Assembly (NCBI RefSeq): GCF_000619905.2
Contig: NZ_CP012371.1
Coordinates: 1,922,001-1,986,000 of the forward strand
Source of the DNA: Nitrosospira briensis C-128
GTDB lineage: Bacteria > Pseudomonadota > Gammaproteobacteria > Burkholderiales > Nitrosomonadaceae
DNA length: 64,000 bases
Direction: 5' to 3'
Within the stretch, counting starts at the first letter, position 1. Each line of letters opens with the position of its first letter. Shown one piece after another: positions 53,266 to 62,347 of the stretch. The notes under the pieces are model-generated. The model searched no databases. It was not told the origin of the DNA and saw only the letters and a list, made by a program, of their open reading frames with translations. A program made the translations under genes and the position numbers.

Positions 53266-54725
53266 AATACAAGGACCTGCGCGATTTCATCGCCCAATTG
53301 GAGAAGCAGGGGGAACTGAAGCGCGTAACGGTCGAAATCGATCCGTATCTGGAAATGACCGAAATCTGCGACCGGGCATTGAAAGCAGGCGGTCCCGCCA
53401 TCCTGTTTGAAAAACCCAAGGGACATACCATTCCTGTGCTGGGAAACCTGTTCGGTACGCCAAGGCGCGTAGCGATGGGCATGGGGCAGGATTCGGTCGA
53501 GGCATTGCGAGAAATCGGTAAACTTCTGGCGTATCTCAAGGAACCTGATCCGCCCAAAGGGCTGAGGGATGCATGGGACAAGCTGCCCGTCCTGAAACAG
53601 GTACTCAATATGGCGCCGAGAGAGCTTTCAAGAGCACCCTGCCAGGATATCGTATGGGAGGGTAAGGATGTGGATCTCGGCAGGCTGCCGATCCAGACCT
53701 GCTGGCCGGGAGATGCAGGTCCGCTGGTAACCTGGGGGTTGACTGTCACGCGGGGGCCGCACAAGACGCGGCAGAATCTGGGGATTTATCGCCAGCAGGT
53801 GATCGGGCCGAATAAGCTCATCATGCGCTGGCTGGCCCATCGTGGCGGTGCGTTGGATTTTCGCGATTTTTGTCTGGCTAATCCGGGGCAGCCTTATCCG
53901 TTGGCAGTGGCGTTGGGGGCAGACCCGGCGACCATACTCGGCGCCGTCACGCCGGTACCCGATAGCCTGAGCGAATACCAGTTCGCCGGTTTGCTGCGCG
54001 GTGCGAAAACGGAGATCGTCAAATGCCTGAGCCATGATCTGCAGGTTCCGGCGAGTGCCGAAATCGTACTGGAAGGGTATATCCACCCCGGAGAAACGGC
54101 GTTGGAAGGCCCGTTCGGCGATCATACCGGCTATTACAACGAGCAGGAAACCTTTCCGGTATTTACCGTCGAGCGCATCACCATGCGGCATGACCCGATT
54201 TATCATTCGACATACACGGGCAAGCCACCGGACGAACCGGCCATACTTGGTTTGGCGCTTAATGAAGTGTTCGTGCCATTGCTGCAAAAGCAGTTTACCG
54301 AAATCGTCGACTTTTATCTGCCACCGGAAGGCTGTTCATATCGCATGGCGGTGGTGAGCATGAAAAAGCAGTATGCGGGCCACGCCAAGCGAGTCATGTT
54401 CGGCGTATGGAGTTTTCTGCGGCAATTCATGTATACCAAATTCATCATTGTTACTGACGATGACGTCAATATCCGTGATTGGAAGGAAGTCATCTGGGCC
54501 ATTACCACGCGCGTCGACCCCGCGCGCGATACACTGATCGTGGAAAATACGCCGATAGATTACCTTGACTTCGCCAGTCCGGTATCGGGCCTGGGCGGAA
54601 AGATGGGGCTGGACGCTACCAACAAATGGCCGGGGGAAACGAACCGCGAATGGGGCACGCCAATTGTGATGGATGTTGCGGTAAAGGAGCGGGTGGACAG
54701 AATCTGGAAAGATCTGGGGTTTTAG
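53262..54725 (+). CDS. ubiD: 3-polyprenyl-4-hydroxybenzoate decarboxylase
   Basis: The protein has 487 residues, normal for UbiD. Prenylated-FMN and active-site regions are visible: [60 protein letters not shown] (Glu network) and [20 protein letters not shown]. It removes the carboxyl group after prenylation in ubiquinone synthesis and needs the cofactor made by UbiX. It is the third gene of ubiC-ubiA-ubiD. Confidence 0.96.
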   Translation: MKYKDLRDFIAQLEKQGELKRVTVEIDPYLEMTEICDRALKAGGPAILFEKPKGHTIPVLGNLFGTPRRVAMGMGQDSVEALREIGKLLAYLKEPDPPKGLRDAWDKLPVLKQVLNMAPRELSRAPCQDIVWEGKDVDLGRLPIQTCWPGDAGPLVTWGLTVTRGPHKTRQNLGIYRQQVIGPNKLIMRWLAHRGGALDFRDFCLANPGQPYPLAVALGADPATILGAVTPVPDSLSEYQFAGLLRGAKTEIVKCLSHDLQVPASAEIVLEGYIHPGETALEGPFGDHTGYYNEQETFPVFTVERITMRHDPIYHSTYTGKPPDEPAILGLALNEVFVPLLQKQFTEIVDFYLPPEGCSYRMAVVSMKKQYAGHAKRVMFGVWSFLRQFMYTKFIIVTDDDVNIRDWKEVIWAITTRVDPARDTLIVENTPIDYLDFASPVSGLGGKMGLDATNKWPGETNREWGTPIVMDVAVKERVDRIWKDLGF

Positions 54726-54887
54726 ACAATTAGCTGCAGCTTTCGCGAGTGGATCCAATTTGGGCTTGCATGCGATCTGTTATTAGACGCTACAATAGGC
54801 AATATCGCTACTTTTCCTTACCTCATGCTTCTTGATGGTGATCCCCGTCATCCCGGTTGAAGCTTGTAAACCTTACTATCTGAAATA

Positions 54888-55529
54888 ATGGATCGCGCAA
54901 ATACTGACGACGTGGCTGGTGTTGAAGAATGTAGTCCTTCCGTTGCGCTTCGTCCGGATTTCGGCGTAATCGCGGCATGGGTAAAGCCGGGTACGAGAGT
55001 ACTCGATCTCGGCTGCGGTGACGGTTCGCTCATGTGTTTCTTGCGTGATACGCGTGACGTCCGGGGCTACGGCGTTGAAATTGATGACGCCAATGTTCTG
55101 GCATGTTTCAATAATGGCGTGAACGTAATTCAAAGCGATCTGGAGTCGGGCCTGCAGAGTTTCGAATCGGATTCATTCGATTATGTAGTGCTCTCCCAAA
55201 CACTGCAGGCGGTCAAGAATACCGAGCGAATCGTGAAGGAAATGCTACGGGTGAGTAAAGAGGGTATTGTTTCATTTCCGAATTTCGGCTATTGGAAAAA
55301 TCGCCTGCAGGTTTTAGCCGGCCACATGCCGGTTTCGGAAGCGCTGCCCTATCAATGGTTCGACACGCCCAACATTCATAATTGCACGCTTGGCGATTTT
55401 GAAGAATTTTGCAGTCAGCATGGCGCCCACATTCTCGAACGCCGGGTGCTGAATGGCAATCATCAGAACACATTTTTGCCTAATTTGCTGGGAATGCTGG
55501 CGTTTTATCGGTTCGAACAGCAGAAGTAA
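54888..55529 (+). CDS. metW: MetW methionine biosynthesis protein
   Basis: The protein has 213 residues. The segment LRPDFGVIAAWVKPGTRVLD followed by LGCGDGSLMCFL is the SAM-type motif I of MetW. GYGVEIDDANVLACFNNGVN, DYVVLSQTLQAVKNTERIVK and SFPNFGYWKNR complete the pattern. MetW is usually encoded next to metX and supports homoserine acylation in methionine synthesis. Here metX is not adjacent; ubiD is upstream. It is convergent with the permease gene, only 12 bp away. Confidence 0.93.
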   Translation: MDRANTDDVAGVEECSPSVALRPDFGVIAAWVKPGTRVLDLGCGDGSLMCFLRDTRDVRGYGVEIDDANVLACFNNGVNVIQSDLESGLQSFESDSFDYVVLSQTLQAVKNTERIVKEMLRVSKEGIVSFPNFGYWKNRLQVLAGHMPVSEALPYQWFDTPNIHNCTLGDFEEFCSQHGAHILERRVLNGNHQNTFLPNLLGMLAFYRFEQQK

Positions 55530-55541
55530 GCGCAAATTTCC

Positions 55542-56930
55542 TTAGCTGCGATGCATTTCGGAATCCGCAGTGTCAAATTTCGCCCGCCCGGCCAGCCATA
55601 CTAGAACCAGTACGGGGAGACCCAGTAACGCTGTGCCGGTAAAGAAACTGGCATAACCGTAAGCATCGACAAAGTCGCCGCTGAACCCCGCGATAAATTT
55701 TGGCAACAACAGCATCACCGAGCTGAACAGGGCGTATTGCGTGGCGGAATAGGCGGAGTTGGTCAGGCCGGAAAGATAGGCGATAAAAGCGGAAGAGGCA
55801 ATGCCGGCTGAAAGATTATCGGCGGAAATGGTGAATATGAGCCCGGTGACGTCGTGCCCGCGCCCTGTGAGCCAGACAAACAGAAGATTAGTCGCCGCCG
55901 ATAATACCGCTCCGAGGAAAAGCGTGCGCATAATGCCGATTTTCGCTATGAATACACCGCCGATGGCCGCGCCGGCGATCGTCATGACTACGCCATAAAC
56001 CTTGGAGACTGTTGCCACTTCATCCTTGGAATATCCCATGTCGACATAGAACGGGTTGCTCATCACGCCCATCACCACATCCGAGATGCGATAGACCGCG
56101 ATCAAAGCCAGAATCAGCAATGCCTGTCCGCCATGGCGCACAATAAAGTCCCTGAAGGGCGCAACCATTGCCCCGTACAGCCAGGCCAGCAGTTGCGTAA
56201 GCCGTACGTTCAGATTCCAGTGCGCAATAGCAGCCTTGGCGCGATCTTCATTCTCCGAGATGAGACGGTTAACGGGGACGTCGGGCTCCCGTATCATGAG
56301 CGTGGTAATAATCCCGACCACCATGAAGGCCGCCATCGCCAGGTAGGCAGTTCGCCAAGGAGCGTAGTCATAGGTGGCTTCCGAAGGATCTACCGCCGCT
56401 GCTATCCATAAGGCGCCGGCGGAAGCCAGAATCATCGCCATGCGATAACCTGCCTGATAGGTGGCGGCCATGGCGCCTTGAAGCCTCAGCGATACCGCTT
56501 CGATTCGATAGGCGTCCAATGCAATATCCTGTGTTGCGGAAGCGACAGCGACGGCCAAGGCGAAAAAGACCGTATGCGTCAAATTTTCGAGCGGATCGGT
56601 GCTCGCTATGCCGATCAGCGCGACGACAATAGAGGTTTGCGATAGCAAAAGCCATGCGCGCCGTCGCCCCAGTAAACGGGTTAATAATGGCAACGGCAGA
56701 CGATCCACCAGGGGGGACCACATCCATTTGAAGCCGTAAGCCAATCCGATCCAGCTCAGGTGGCCAATAGTGGAACGATCGATCCCCGCTTCCCGTAACC
56801 AGAATGACAAGGTCCCCAGTACCAGTAACAGCGGTAATCCGGCAGAGAAGCCCAATGACAGCATTCCCAACACGCGTGGGTGGGTGTAAATACGAAAAGC
56901 GTGCAGCCAGCCGGACAAGGCAGCGGGCAT
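55542..56930 (-). CDS. ampG: AmpG-like muropeptide permease (MFS)
   Basis: The protein has 462 residues from the ATG at 56928-56930 with about 12 to 14 membrane helices. Family features are LGMLSLGFSAGLPLLLVLGT, FWLREAGIDRSTIGHLSWIG, YGFKWMWSPLVDRL and ATQDIALDAYRIE. AmpG imports GlcNAc-anhydro-muropeptides for cell-wall recycling. The open frame reaches further upstream into xthA, but only this start gives a normal N-terminus. It lies 58 bp downstream of xthA. Confidence 0.9.
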   Translation of the reverse strand: MPAALSGWLHAFRIYTHPRVLGMLSLGFSAGLPLLLVLGTLSFWLREAGIDRSTIGHLSWIGLAYGFKWMWSPLVDRLPLPLLTRLLGRRRAWLLLSQTSIVVALIGIASTDPLENLTHTVFFALAVAVASATQDIALDAYRIEAVSLRLQGAMAATYQAGYRMAMILASAGALWIAAAVDPSEATYDYAPWRTAYLAMAAFMVVGIITTLMIREPDVPVNRLISENEDRAKAAIAHWNLNVRLTQLLAWLYGAMVAPFRDFIVRHGGQALLILALIAVYRISDVVMGVMSNPFYVDMGYSKDEVATVSKVYGVVMTIAGAAIGGVFIAKIGIMRTLFLGAVLSAATNLLFVWLTGRGHDVTGLIFTISADNLSAGIASSAFIAYLSGLTNSAYSATQYALFSSVMLLLPKFIAGFSGDFVDAYGYASFFTGTALLGLPVLVLVWLAGRAKFDTADSEMHRS

Positions 56931-56988
56931 CAGGCCAAATCCGGCATTCGAGGCAGGGCATCCAATCGATCGATTACCTGATTCGGGA

Positions 56989-57768
56989 TCATAAGCTGTA
57001 GTCGTAGTCGATAATAAGCGGTGAATGATCGGAAAACCGTTCCGTCTTATAAATGGAAACAGCCTTGGCCTTGGCGGCAATGCCGGGGGTCGCAATCTGA
57101 TAATCGATGCGCCAGCCCACATTTTTTGCCCATGCCTGCCCTCGATTGGACCACCACGTATATTGCTCAGGCTCCGGATTGATTTGACGGAACACGTCGA
57201 CAAATCCAAGCTCGTGAAAAACGTCAGTAAGCCAGGTGCGTTCTTCCGGGAGAAAGCCGGAATTTTTCTGATTGGATCGCCAGTTTTTCAGGTCGATCTC
57301 CTTGTGGGCAATATTCCAGTCGCCGCATAAAATGATCTCCCTGCCGCTATCCGCCAGTTGTTTGAGCATGGGAAAAAATCGCTCCAGAAAGAAGAATTTC
57401 GCGGCTTGCCGATGTTCTCCGCTGGAGCCGGAAGGAAAATAGACCGATATCACGCTCACCCGGCCAAAATCAAGGCGCAGATAACGTCCTTCCGCGTCGA
57501 TCTCGGCGATGCCCAGGCCCGAAATAACGTTATCCGGCTTGCATCGGCTGTACGTGCCTACGCCGCTATATCCTTTTTTTTCAGCGCAATGAAAATGGCC
57601 GTGATAGCCATCAGGCGATACTATTTCGCGGGTAATATCAGCGGCCTGTGCTTTCAACTCCTGCATACATACGATGTCTGCTTCCTGCGTCGGCAACCAT
57701 TGAAAGAACCCCTTGTTTGCCGCGGAGCGTATGCCGTTCAGGTTAACCGTTATAATTCGCATATTCAT
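56989..57768 (-). CDS. xthA: Exodeoxyribonuclease III
   Basis: The protein has 259 residues. Catalytic motifs are TVNLNGIRSAANKGFFQWL, IVCMQELKAQ (metal Glu), ILCGDWNIAHKEIDLKN (Asp/Asn) and the final GWRIDYQIAT with FSDHSPLIIDYDYSL (Asp-His). It is an apurinic-site endonuclease and 3'-5' exonuclease for base excision repair. It is divergent from pyrE with 20 bp between the starts. Confidence 0.95.
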   Translation of the reverse strand: MNMRIITVNLNGIRSAANKGFFQWLPTQEADIVCMQELKAQAADITREIVSPDGYHGHFHCAEKKGYSGVGTYSRCKPDNVISGLGIAEIDAEGRYLRLDFGRVSVISVYFPSGSSGEHRQAAKFFFLERFFPMLKQLADSGREIILCGDWNIAHKEIDLKNWRSNQKNSGFLPEERTWLTDVFHELGFVDVFRQINPEPEQYTWWSNRGQAWAKNVGWRIDYQIATPGIAAKAKAVSIYKTERFSDHSPLIIDYDYSL

Positions 57769-57788
57769 CTTCTCGGTTCATCATTGCA

Positions 57789-58445
57789 ATGTCCAATTTT
57801 CGCCAGGAATTTATTGAATTTGCCATCAGCCGCCATGTACTTTGTTTCGGCGAATTTAAAACAAAAGCCGGGCGGATGTCGCCCTATTTTTTCAATGCGG
57901 GACTGTTTAATGATGGCGACTCTCTGAGAAAGCTGGGCCAATTTTACGCCAAAGCCATTCTTGCCGCCCAGCTTCCGTTTGACATGCTCTTCGGCTCCGC
58001 CTACAAAGGCATTCCGTTGGTTAGTGCCATAGCCATCGAATTGGCGGAGCGCGGGTATAACTACCCTTTCTGTTTTAATCGTAAAGAAGTGAAAGACCAC
58101 GGCGAAGGCGGAAACCTCGTGGGTGCCCCACTTGGCGGACGGGTACTGATCGTTGACGATGTGATTTCCGCCGGTACGTCAGTACGCGAATCGGTTGGTT
58201 ATATTCTTGGTGCTGGCGCTGTTCCCGGTGGACTCATCATAGCGCTGGATCGGATGGAGCGCGGCAATGGGACGCTTTCCGCCATGCAGGAGGTGCATCA
58301 TGAATTTGGTATTACCGGCACAAGCATTGCCAACCTGGACAGTATCATCAGTTATCTGCGGGACAGGAAGGACTTGGTACACAACCTGCGTGCGATGGAA
58401 GAATATCGCGCACGGTATGGTGTTAATCAATCGGGCGCTGCATAA
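57789..58445 (+). CDS. pyrE: Orotate phosphoribosyltransferase
   Basis: The protein has 218 residues. The N-terminus RQEFIEFAISRHVLCFGEFK is followed by KTKAGRMSPYFFNAGLFNDG. FGSAYKGIPLVSAIA, FNRKEVKDHGEGG (catalytic loop) and VLIVDDVISAGTSVRES (PRPP motif) follow. It forms orotidine monophosphate in pyrimidine synthesis. Its length equals that of E. coli PyrE plus a few residues. Confidence 0.97.
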   Translation: MSNFRQEFIEFAISRHVLCFGEFKTKAGRMSPYFFNAGLFNDGDSLRKLGQFYAKAILAAQLPFDMLFGSAYKGIPLVSAIAIELAERGYNYPFCFNRKEVKDHGEGGNLVGAPLGGRVLIVDDVISAGTSVRESVGYILGAGAVPGGLIIALDRMERGNGTLSAMQEVHHEFGITGTSIANLDSIISYLRDRKDLVHNLRAMEEYRARYGVNQSGAA

Positions 58446-58530
58446 CTAGGCTTGCAAGGCCGGGTTGATGTGGGGTGATGCCTGCGTTCAGGCAAGTCGG
58501 CGCCCGGTTGGGGTAACCGCGCAATCGTAT

Positions 58531-59013
58531 TTACTGCGTTTCCTCTGGCGGCAGGGTTGGCAACTTGATTTCTCCCGTGGAATTGAAGCTTCTTCCAATA
58601 GCGAGCCCCGCTCCGCCCAGCCGCCCGTGCAGTTCGTATTCTGTTTTTGTACGATCGCCGGTCGCCAGGTCAAACGCATGACGGATAATTGCAGTCGCGG
58701 GCACGGTCACAGGCACCGTAACGACCGTTTCTCCAAAACGGGAGATGGTGCCGCGCTGATCGCTGACGCCGCTCGCGAAGCTCATTCCACGTAAATCGAG
58801 ATCGAGTGCAATGCCGTCATAATCGATTGGCTTGTCGCCATGATTCTGGATTCTGAGTTGTACCGCGAAGCGGGCTTCCATGCCCTGTCCCTCCAACGGA
58901 TCAAGTCCCGCTACGGAAATCCGAAGGGGATCCTGAGGATGCAATAAAGCGCATCCCGAAAGGATAAGCACCAACGCAGAAATAAGCAGTTTGCTACGGT
59001 TCATCCGTTTCAT
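58531..59013 (-). CDS. LEA type 2 family lipoprotein
   Basis: The protein has 160 residues with a lipoprotein signal SKLLISALVLILSGC, the lipobox Cys at about residue 21. The mature part (LRISVAGLDPLEGQGMEARF, IQNHGDKPIDYDGIALDLDL) matches the LEA14/water-stress beta-sandwich fold. Bacterial members sit in the envelope and have no firmly known role. It is convergent with pyrE and divergent from rnpB. Confidence 0.85.
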   Translation of the reverse strand: MKRMNRSKLLISALVLILSGCALLHPQDPLRISVAGLDPLEGQGMEARFAVQLRIQNHGDKPIDYDGIALDLDLRGMSFASGVSDQRGTISRFGETVVTVPVTVPATAIIRHAFDLATGDRTKTEYELHGRLGGAGLAIGRSFNSTGEIKLPTLPPEETQ

Positions 59014-59115
59014 CCGTTTTTTTTCGAATCCGGATCATAACTCGAATATTTCACAAGCTGTGCATTTCCGTAGACCCTTAATTGAGAAGTTTGCTTCCTC
59101 TTCACCGCGTTAGGG

Positions 59116-59121
59116 TATTAT
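59116..59121 (+). promoter_or_regulatory. -10 element of the rnpB promoter
   Basis: TATTAT lies 7 bases before the start of the RNase P RNA. The -35 is less clear; TTGCTT at 59091-59096 is 19 bp away. Confidence 0.5.
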
Positions 59122-59128
59122 CCCTATC

Positions 59129-59428
59129 GAAGCTGGCTAGACAGTCGCTGCCTGCTTTTCAGTAATGGAAGGCAGGGGGAGGAAAGTCCGGGCTCCATAG
59201 AGCAGGATGCCGGTTAATGGCCGGCCGCCGTGAGGTGCGGAATAGGGCCACAGAGACGAGCGTATTAAGTTACGGTGAAACGCGGTAACCTCCATCCGGA
59301 GCAAGACCAAATAGGCAGGCAATGATGCGGCTCGCTGAGCCTGCGGGTAGGTTGCTTGAGCTTGCGGGTAACCGCACGCCTAGAGGAATGACTGTCCACG
59401 ACAGAACCCGGCTTACCGGCCAGCTTCA
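59129..59428 (+). ncRNA. rnpB: RNase P RNA, bacterial class A
   Basis: GAAGCTGG at the start pairs with CCAGCTTC at the end (helix P1). Between them are the universally conserved segments GAGGAAAGTCCGGGCTCC, CAGGATGCCGG, TAAGTTACGGTGAAACGCGG, GAGCAAGACCAAATAGG and ACGACAGAACCCGGCTTA. The RNA of about 300 nt is the catalytic part of RNase P, which trims the 5' ends of tRNA precursors. The gene is on the plus strand, and the reading frames on both strands here are not coding. Confidence 0.97.
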
Positions 59429-59861
59429 TTTTCTTTTGTATGAGATCAACGCCGATACAAAACAAAAAATGGTTCTCACACAAAGCTGAGGTCGCGCGGA
59501 AGGCGATGCGCGGCTGATATTGACTGATTCGGTTTCGGTGATTGAATTCTCATTCGACTTACTGAATAATTCCACGACATAACCGGCATTTACCTTCGCC
59601 ACTCCTATATGATGCCGGAGCTCAGCAATATTGCATCAAGCAGCGTATGGTTGAGGTAAGCACGTAACTGGATTGTTTGGATTGTCCCATGCCACAATCG
59701 CGGTGGTGCTGGGATAAAACACATTCAAGTCGGGTTAGCTCATCTTTTTGCGAAACGACCGGACGTACTCTATTTCCTATTCCCGGATGGTTTGTTATAC
59801 AATCTTTTATTATCGTCAGCGCTGTGCGCGATGAATTTGCGAATTCGAAACCGGAGATATT
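59429..59861. other. Intergenic region after rnpB
   Basis: These 433 bases hold no frame I can support. A T-rich stretch follows the end of rnpB at 59427-59438 and may help termination. Near 59795, TATACAAT is the best -10 candidate for the downstream secreted protein gene, whose ribosome binding site CGGAG is at 59849-59853. Confidence 0.4.
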
Positions 59862-60467
59862 ATGAAGAAAATGTTTGAGTGGGCTGCTGGGCTAGCGTGT
59901 GCTACGCTCGTAGCACTGGTGGCGCTGCCAGTCCACGCCCAGCTTATGCTTGCTCATGAAGGCCATCATTCGGGAGACTGCGCCATCAAATCAGGTGCTT
60001 TTCCCGTTGCCTTCAGTGCCTATGAAAAACCCAAGGGTGCGCTTCCGCCCACTCATGCGTATTGCGACCATGTTCCGGAAGTTGGCGAGTTGTATTTCAC
60101 GGTGGACTTGACGGACCTCGACTCTCGAGAAATACCCATTGCAGTCCGTATGGTTATGGAAGGGCATGGAGAGGGGGGCGGAGAGCATGAGATTATGTCC
60201 ATACCAGCCAAAGAGTACGCATCTGGAAGCATCACCTTCTCGCTGAACCTGGAGGAACTTGGCCAGTATGCCTTGCTACTGGAGACAGAGAAGGGCGGGA
60301 AGATGACGACAGCCGTGCGCATTCCAGTACATGTCGGAGGCGGTGGAGGTCACGATGGCCATAACTCAGGCTTTGGCGCGACAGAGATCGTACTCTTACT
60401 GGGCGCCGCTGGCGCCGCAGCCTTCTTTTTCCTGCGCCGTCGGACAACAAGTCCCAAAACTTCCTGA
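59862..60467 (+). CDS. Secreted, C-terminally anchored protein with Gly-rich/membrane/Arg tail
   Basis: The protein has 201 residues. It has a signal peptide (FEWAAGLACATLVALVALPVHA), then a His-rich start (MLAHEGHHSGDC) and a roughly 130-residue beta-rich domain (VGELYFTVDLTDLDSREIPI). The C-terminus is a Gly-rich stretch, VHVGGGGGHDGHNSGFG, then one membrane helix (IVLLLGAAGAAAFFFL) and RRR. This three-part tail resembles sorting signals such as GlyGly-CTERM, though the match is loose. Two Cys (C40 and C68) could form a disulfide. I recognise no enzymatic domain. Confidence 0.7.
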   Translation: MKKMFEWAAGLACATLVALVALPVHAQLMLAHEGHHSGDCAIKSGAFPVAFSAYEKPKGALPPTHAYCDHVPEVGELYFTVDLTDLDSREIPIAVRMVMEGHGEGGGEHEIMSIPAKEYASGSITFSLNLEELGQYALLLETEKGGKMTTAVRIPVHVGGGGGHDGHNSGFGATEIVLLLGAAGAAAFFFLRRRTTSPKTS

Positions 60468-60873
60468 CTTAGAGGCATCGAGTAGGCACAAGCTTTGCGT
60501 TTTCCATCTAGCGGTCGCCCATCATGGGTGACCCTAGCAGTCTGTTGGGTTTTAAAGGAAATCGGCTGTAAAAGCGTCTGGGCGGTTCATATTCCGCCGC
60601 CTTTTCGGCCAATAGAATAACTATCGACCTTCAAAATTCTCAAAATCTGCCTTCACCCAATCACTTTTTCGCTGCGATTCCTCAACTCCGACAGACTGCC
60701 AGGGACATGGAAGTCCCAAGTTTCTGCTTTTTGATTTATCGCTGATAAGCGATATCCGTCACTTTCATTGTTTGTTGGCTAGATTCCGGACCGATGTGGG
60801 GCTATCAGACTCTGCCGTAACAGGACGAAGCCTCCTCAGCTGAGAAGCGAAAAGACAAGCAATTGCTCAGAGC
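60468..60873. other. Intergenic region holding a family A foldback element
   Basis: Of these 406 bases, 60532-60704 is the foldback element listed separately. The hairpin GGTCGCCCAT/ATGGGTGACC just before it (60512-60533) may end the upstream transcript. The rest shows no gene. Confidence 0.5.
60532..60704 (+). mobile_element. MITE-like foldback element family A (173 bp, most complete copy)
   Basis: The left end CCCTAGCAGTCTGTTGG and the right end, whose reverse complement is CCCTGGCAGTCTGTCGG, are terminal inverted repeats of 17 bp with two differences. The interior is about 90% identical to 25541-25706 in the opposite orientation. There is no coding capacity. Together with the partial copy at 23404 it shows a dispersed family. 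Confidence 0.8.
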
Positions 60874-62061
60874 CTATTCGAAAATAATCTCGCGCAACTC
60901 GGCGAAAGCGCTGCCTACTTGATCCATCTGTTCGCTGGTATGAACTGCGCTAACGCTGCAACGTACCAATGAGCGGCCATCAGGTGTAGCCGGCGGTAAT
61001 ACTAAATTTACATAAATACCATGATCAAGCAGGCCTTTCCATAGCATCAGCGCCTGTCGCGGCGCGTCGAGTATGATTGCGATAACGGGGCTTGGCTCCG
61101 GGCCAAGCTGATAACCGAGATCATCGAGCCGAGAATAAAGCTGGTGCACATTCTTCCAAAGCTGTTGGCGTAGCTCGATGCCGTCATGCAGTAATTTGAG
61201 CGCTGCCCGGGTTGATGCGATAGTAGCCGGCGTAGGCGATGCGGTGAATATATAAGGACGGCTGACATAGCGTAACTGATCAAGTTGCGCATGATTGCTC
61301 ACGCAGTAGCCTCCAATGCCGCCGAGGCTTTTACTGAATGTACCTGTGATGAAATCAACTTTGTCGATGAGTCCCGTTTCTTCTACCAGACCCTGGCCTG
61401 TCTTGCCGAGGACGCCGAGTGAATGTGCCTCGTCCAGAAGAAGCGTGCTGCCGTAAGCATCCTTTAGCTTGACAATATCCGCAAGTGGCGCTCGATCGCC
61501 CAGCATGCTGTAAATACCTTCAACAATGATTAACGTGGAGCGTGAGCGGTCTCCCAGACGTCGGAGACGCTTTTCCAGATCCACCATATCATTGTGCCTG
61601 AACCTGATGATTTCAGCGCCGCTTAAACGGCATCCGTCATAGATGCTTGCATGGGAGTCGCCATCGATGAGAACGACATCATCAACGCCAGCCAGGCCGG
61701 AAATCGTAGCGAGATTGGCTTGATATCCGGTCGTAAAGACAATACAGGAATGGCAGTGGTAGAAATCGGCAAATTCCCGCTCAAGAGCACGGTGTCCACT
61801 GTAGCTACCATTGGCCATGCGGGAACCGGTAGTGCCCGTGCCCTCGTTATCGATTGCTGAGTGCGCTGCCGCCAGACACTCCGGCGCGAAGGTAAGTCCG
61901 AGATAGTTATTCGTGCCCAGGAATAGTATGCGGCGATCGCCAATTCTTGCCTCGGTCGAAGAATAAACCTCTTCTATGGGCGTGCCAAAAACGTCAATTC
62001 CCTCGGGTAGCAGGGCTTTTCTCGCCGCAGCAACGGCATCAAGCTTATCTAGCAAACTCAT
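60874..62061 (-). CDS. spt: Serine palmitoyltransferase-like alpha-oxoamine synthase
   Basis: The protein has 395 residues, PLP-dependent fold type I. Motifs are RILFLGTNNYLGLTFAPECL, GTGTTGSRMANGSYSGHRAL, LIDGDSHASIYDGCRLS, LLLDEAHSLGVLGKTGQGL and FITGTFSKSLGGIGGYCVSN, where the Lys is the PLP lysine. Members join an amino acid to an acyl thioester with loss of CO2 (BioF, Kbl, HemA, SPT). The adjacent acyl carrier protein, reductase and AMP-ligase match bacterial sphingolipid loci. I therefore favour serine palmitoyltransferase over BioF. It overlaps the carrier gene by 4 bp. Confidence 0.82.
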   Translation of the reverse strand: MSLLDKLDAVAAARKALLPEGIDVFGTPIEEVYSSTEARIGDRRILFLGTNNYLGLTFAPECLAAAHSAIDNEGTGTTGSRMANGSYSGHRALEREFADFYHCHSCIVFTTGYQANLATISGLAGVDDVVLIDGDSHASIYDGCRLSGAEIIRFRHNDMVDLEKRLRRLGDRSRSTLIIVEGIYSMLGDRAPLADIVKLKDAYGSTLLLDEAHSLGVLGKTGQGLVEETGLIDKVDFITGTFSKSLGGIGGYCVSNHAQLDQLRYVSRPYIFTASPTPATIASTRAALKLLHDGIELRQQLWKNVHQLYSRLDDLGYQLGPEPSPVIAIILDAPRQALMLWKGLLDHGIYVNLVLPPATPDGRSLVRCSVSAVHTSEQMDQVGSAFAELREIIFE

Positions 62062-62312
62062 TGTTGTGCAGACTTTATCTGATGGATTAAATTTGCAAGT
62101 TCGTGAACAGTCTGCACATCCGCAAGCGCATTGAGCGGAACGGAAATATCAAACTCATCTTCAATTTCCATAACCAGATTCAGCAATTTGACAGAGTCGA
62201 TCGCAAGCTGATGAATGAGATCAGTCTGTGGTGTGATTTGAGCGTCGGGCTCACAAAATTGCTTAAGGTGATGGCAAAGTTTCTGCAGAACATCGGTGTA
62301 ATCGCTCGCCAT
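62058..62312 (-). CDS. Acyl carrier protein dedicated to the sphingolipid-type cluster
   Basis: The protein has 84 residues. The phosphopantetheine site is LAIDSVKLLNLVMEIEDEF, with Ser at about residue 39. It is followed by DISVPLNALADVQTVHEL, the usual helix II-III region. It would carry the fatty acyl chain supplied by the AMP-ligase and hand it to the serine palmitoyltransferase, with which it overlaps by 4 bp. It differs from the AcpP of fatty acid synthesis, which has the site DSLD. Confidence 0.88.
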   Translation of the reverse strand: MASDYTDVLQKLCHHLKQFCEPDAQITPQTDLIHQLAIDSVKLLNLVMEIEDEFDISVPLNALADVQTVHELANLIHQIKSAQQ

Positions 62313-62347
62313 GGCTGCTCGGTTTGAATTGATTTGTTTGTTAGAAA

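Noticed and set aside
59137-59483. Minus-strand open frames across the RNase P RNA gene
   Set aside because: The plus-strand sequence carries all conserved RNase P RNA segments; the frames are accidental.
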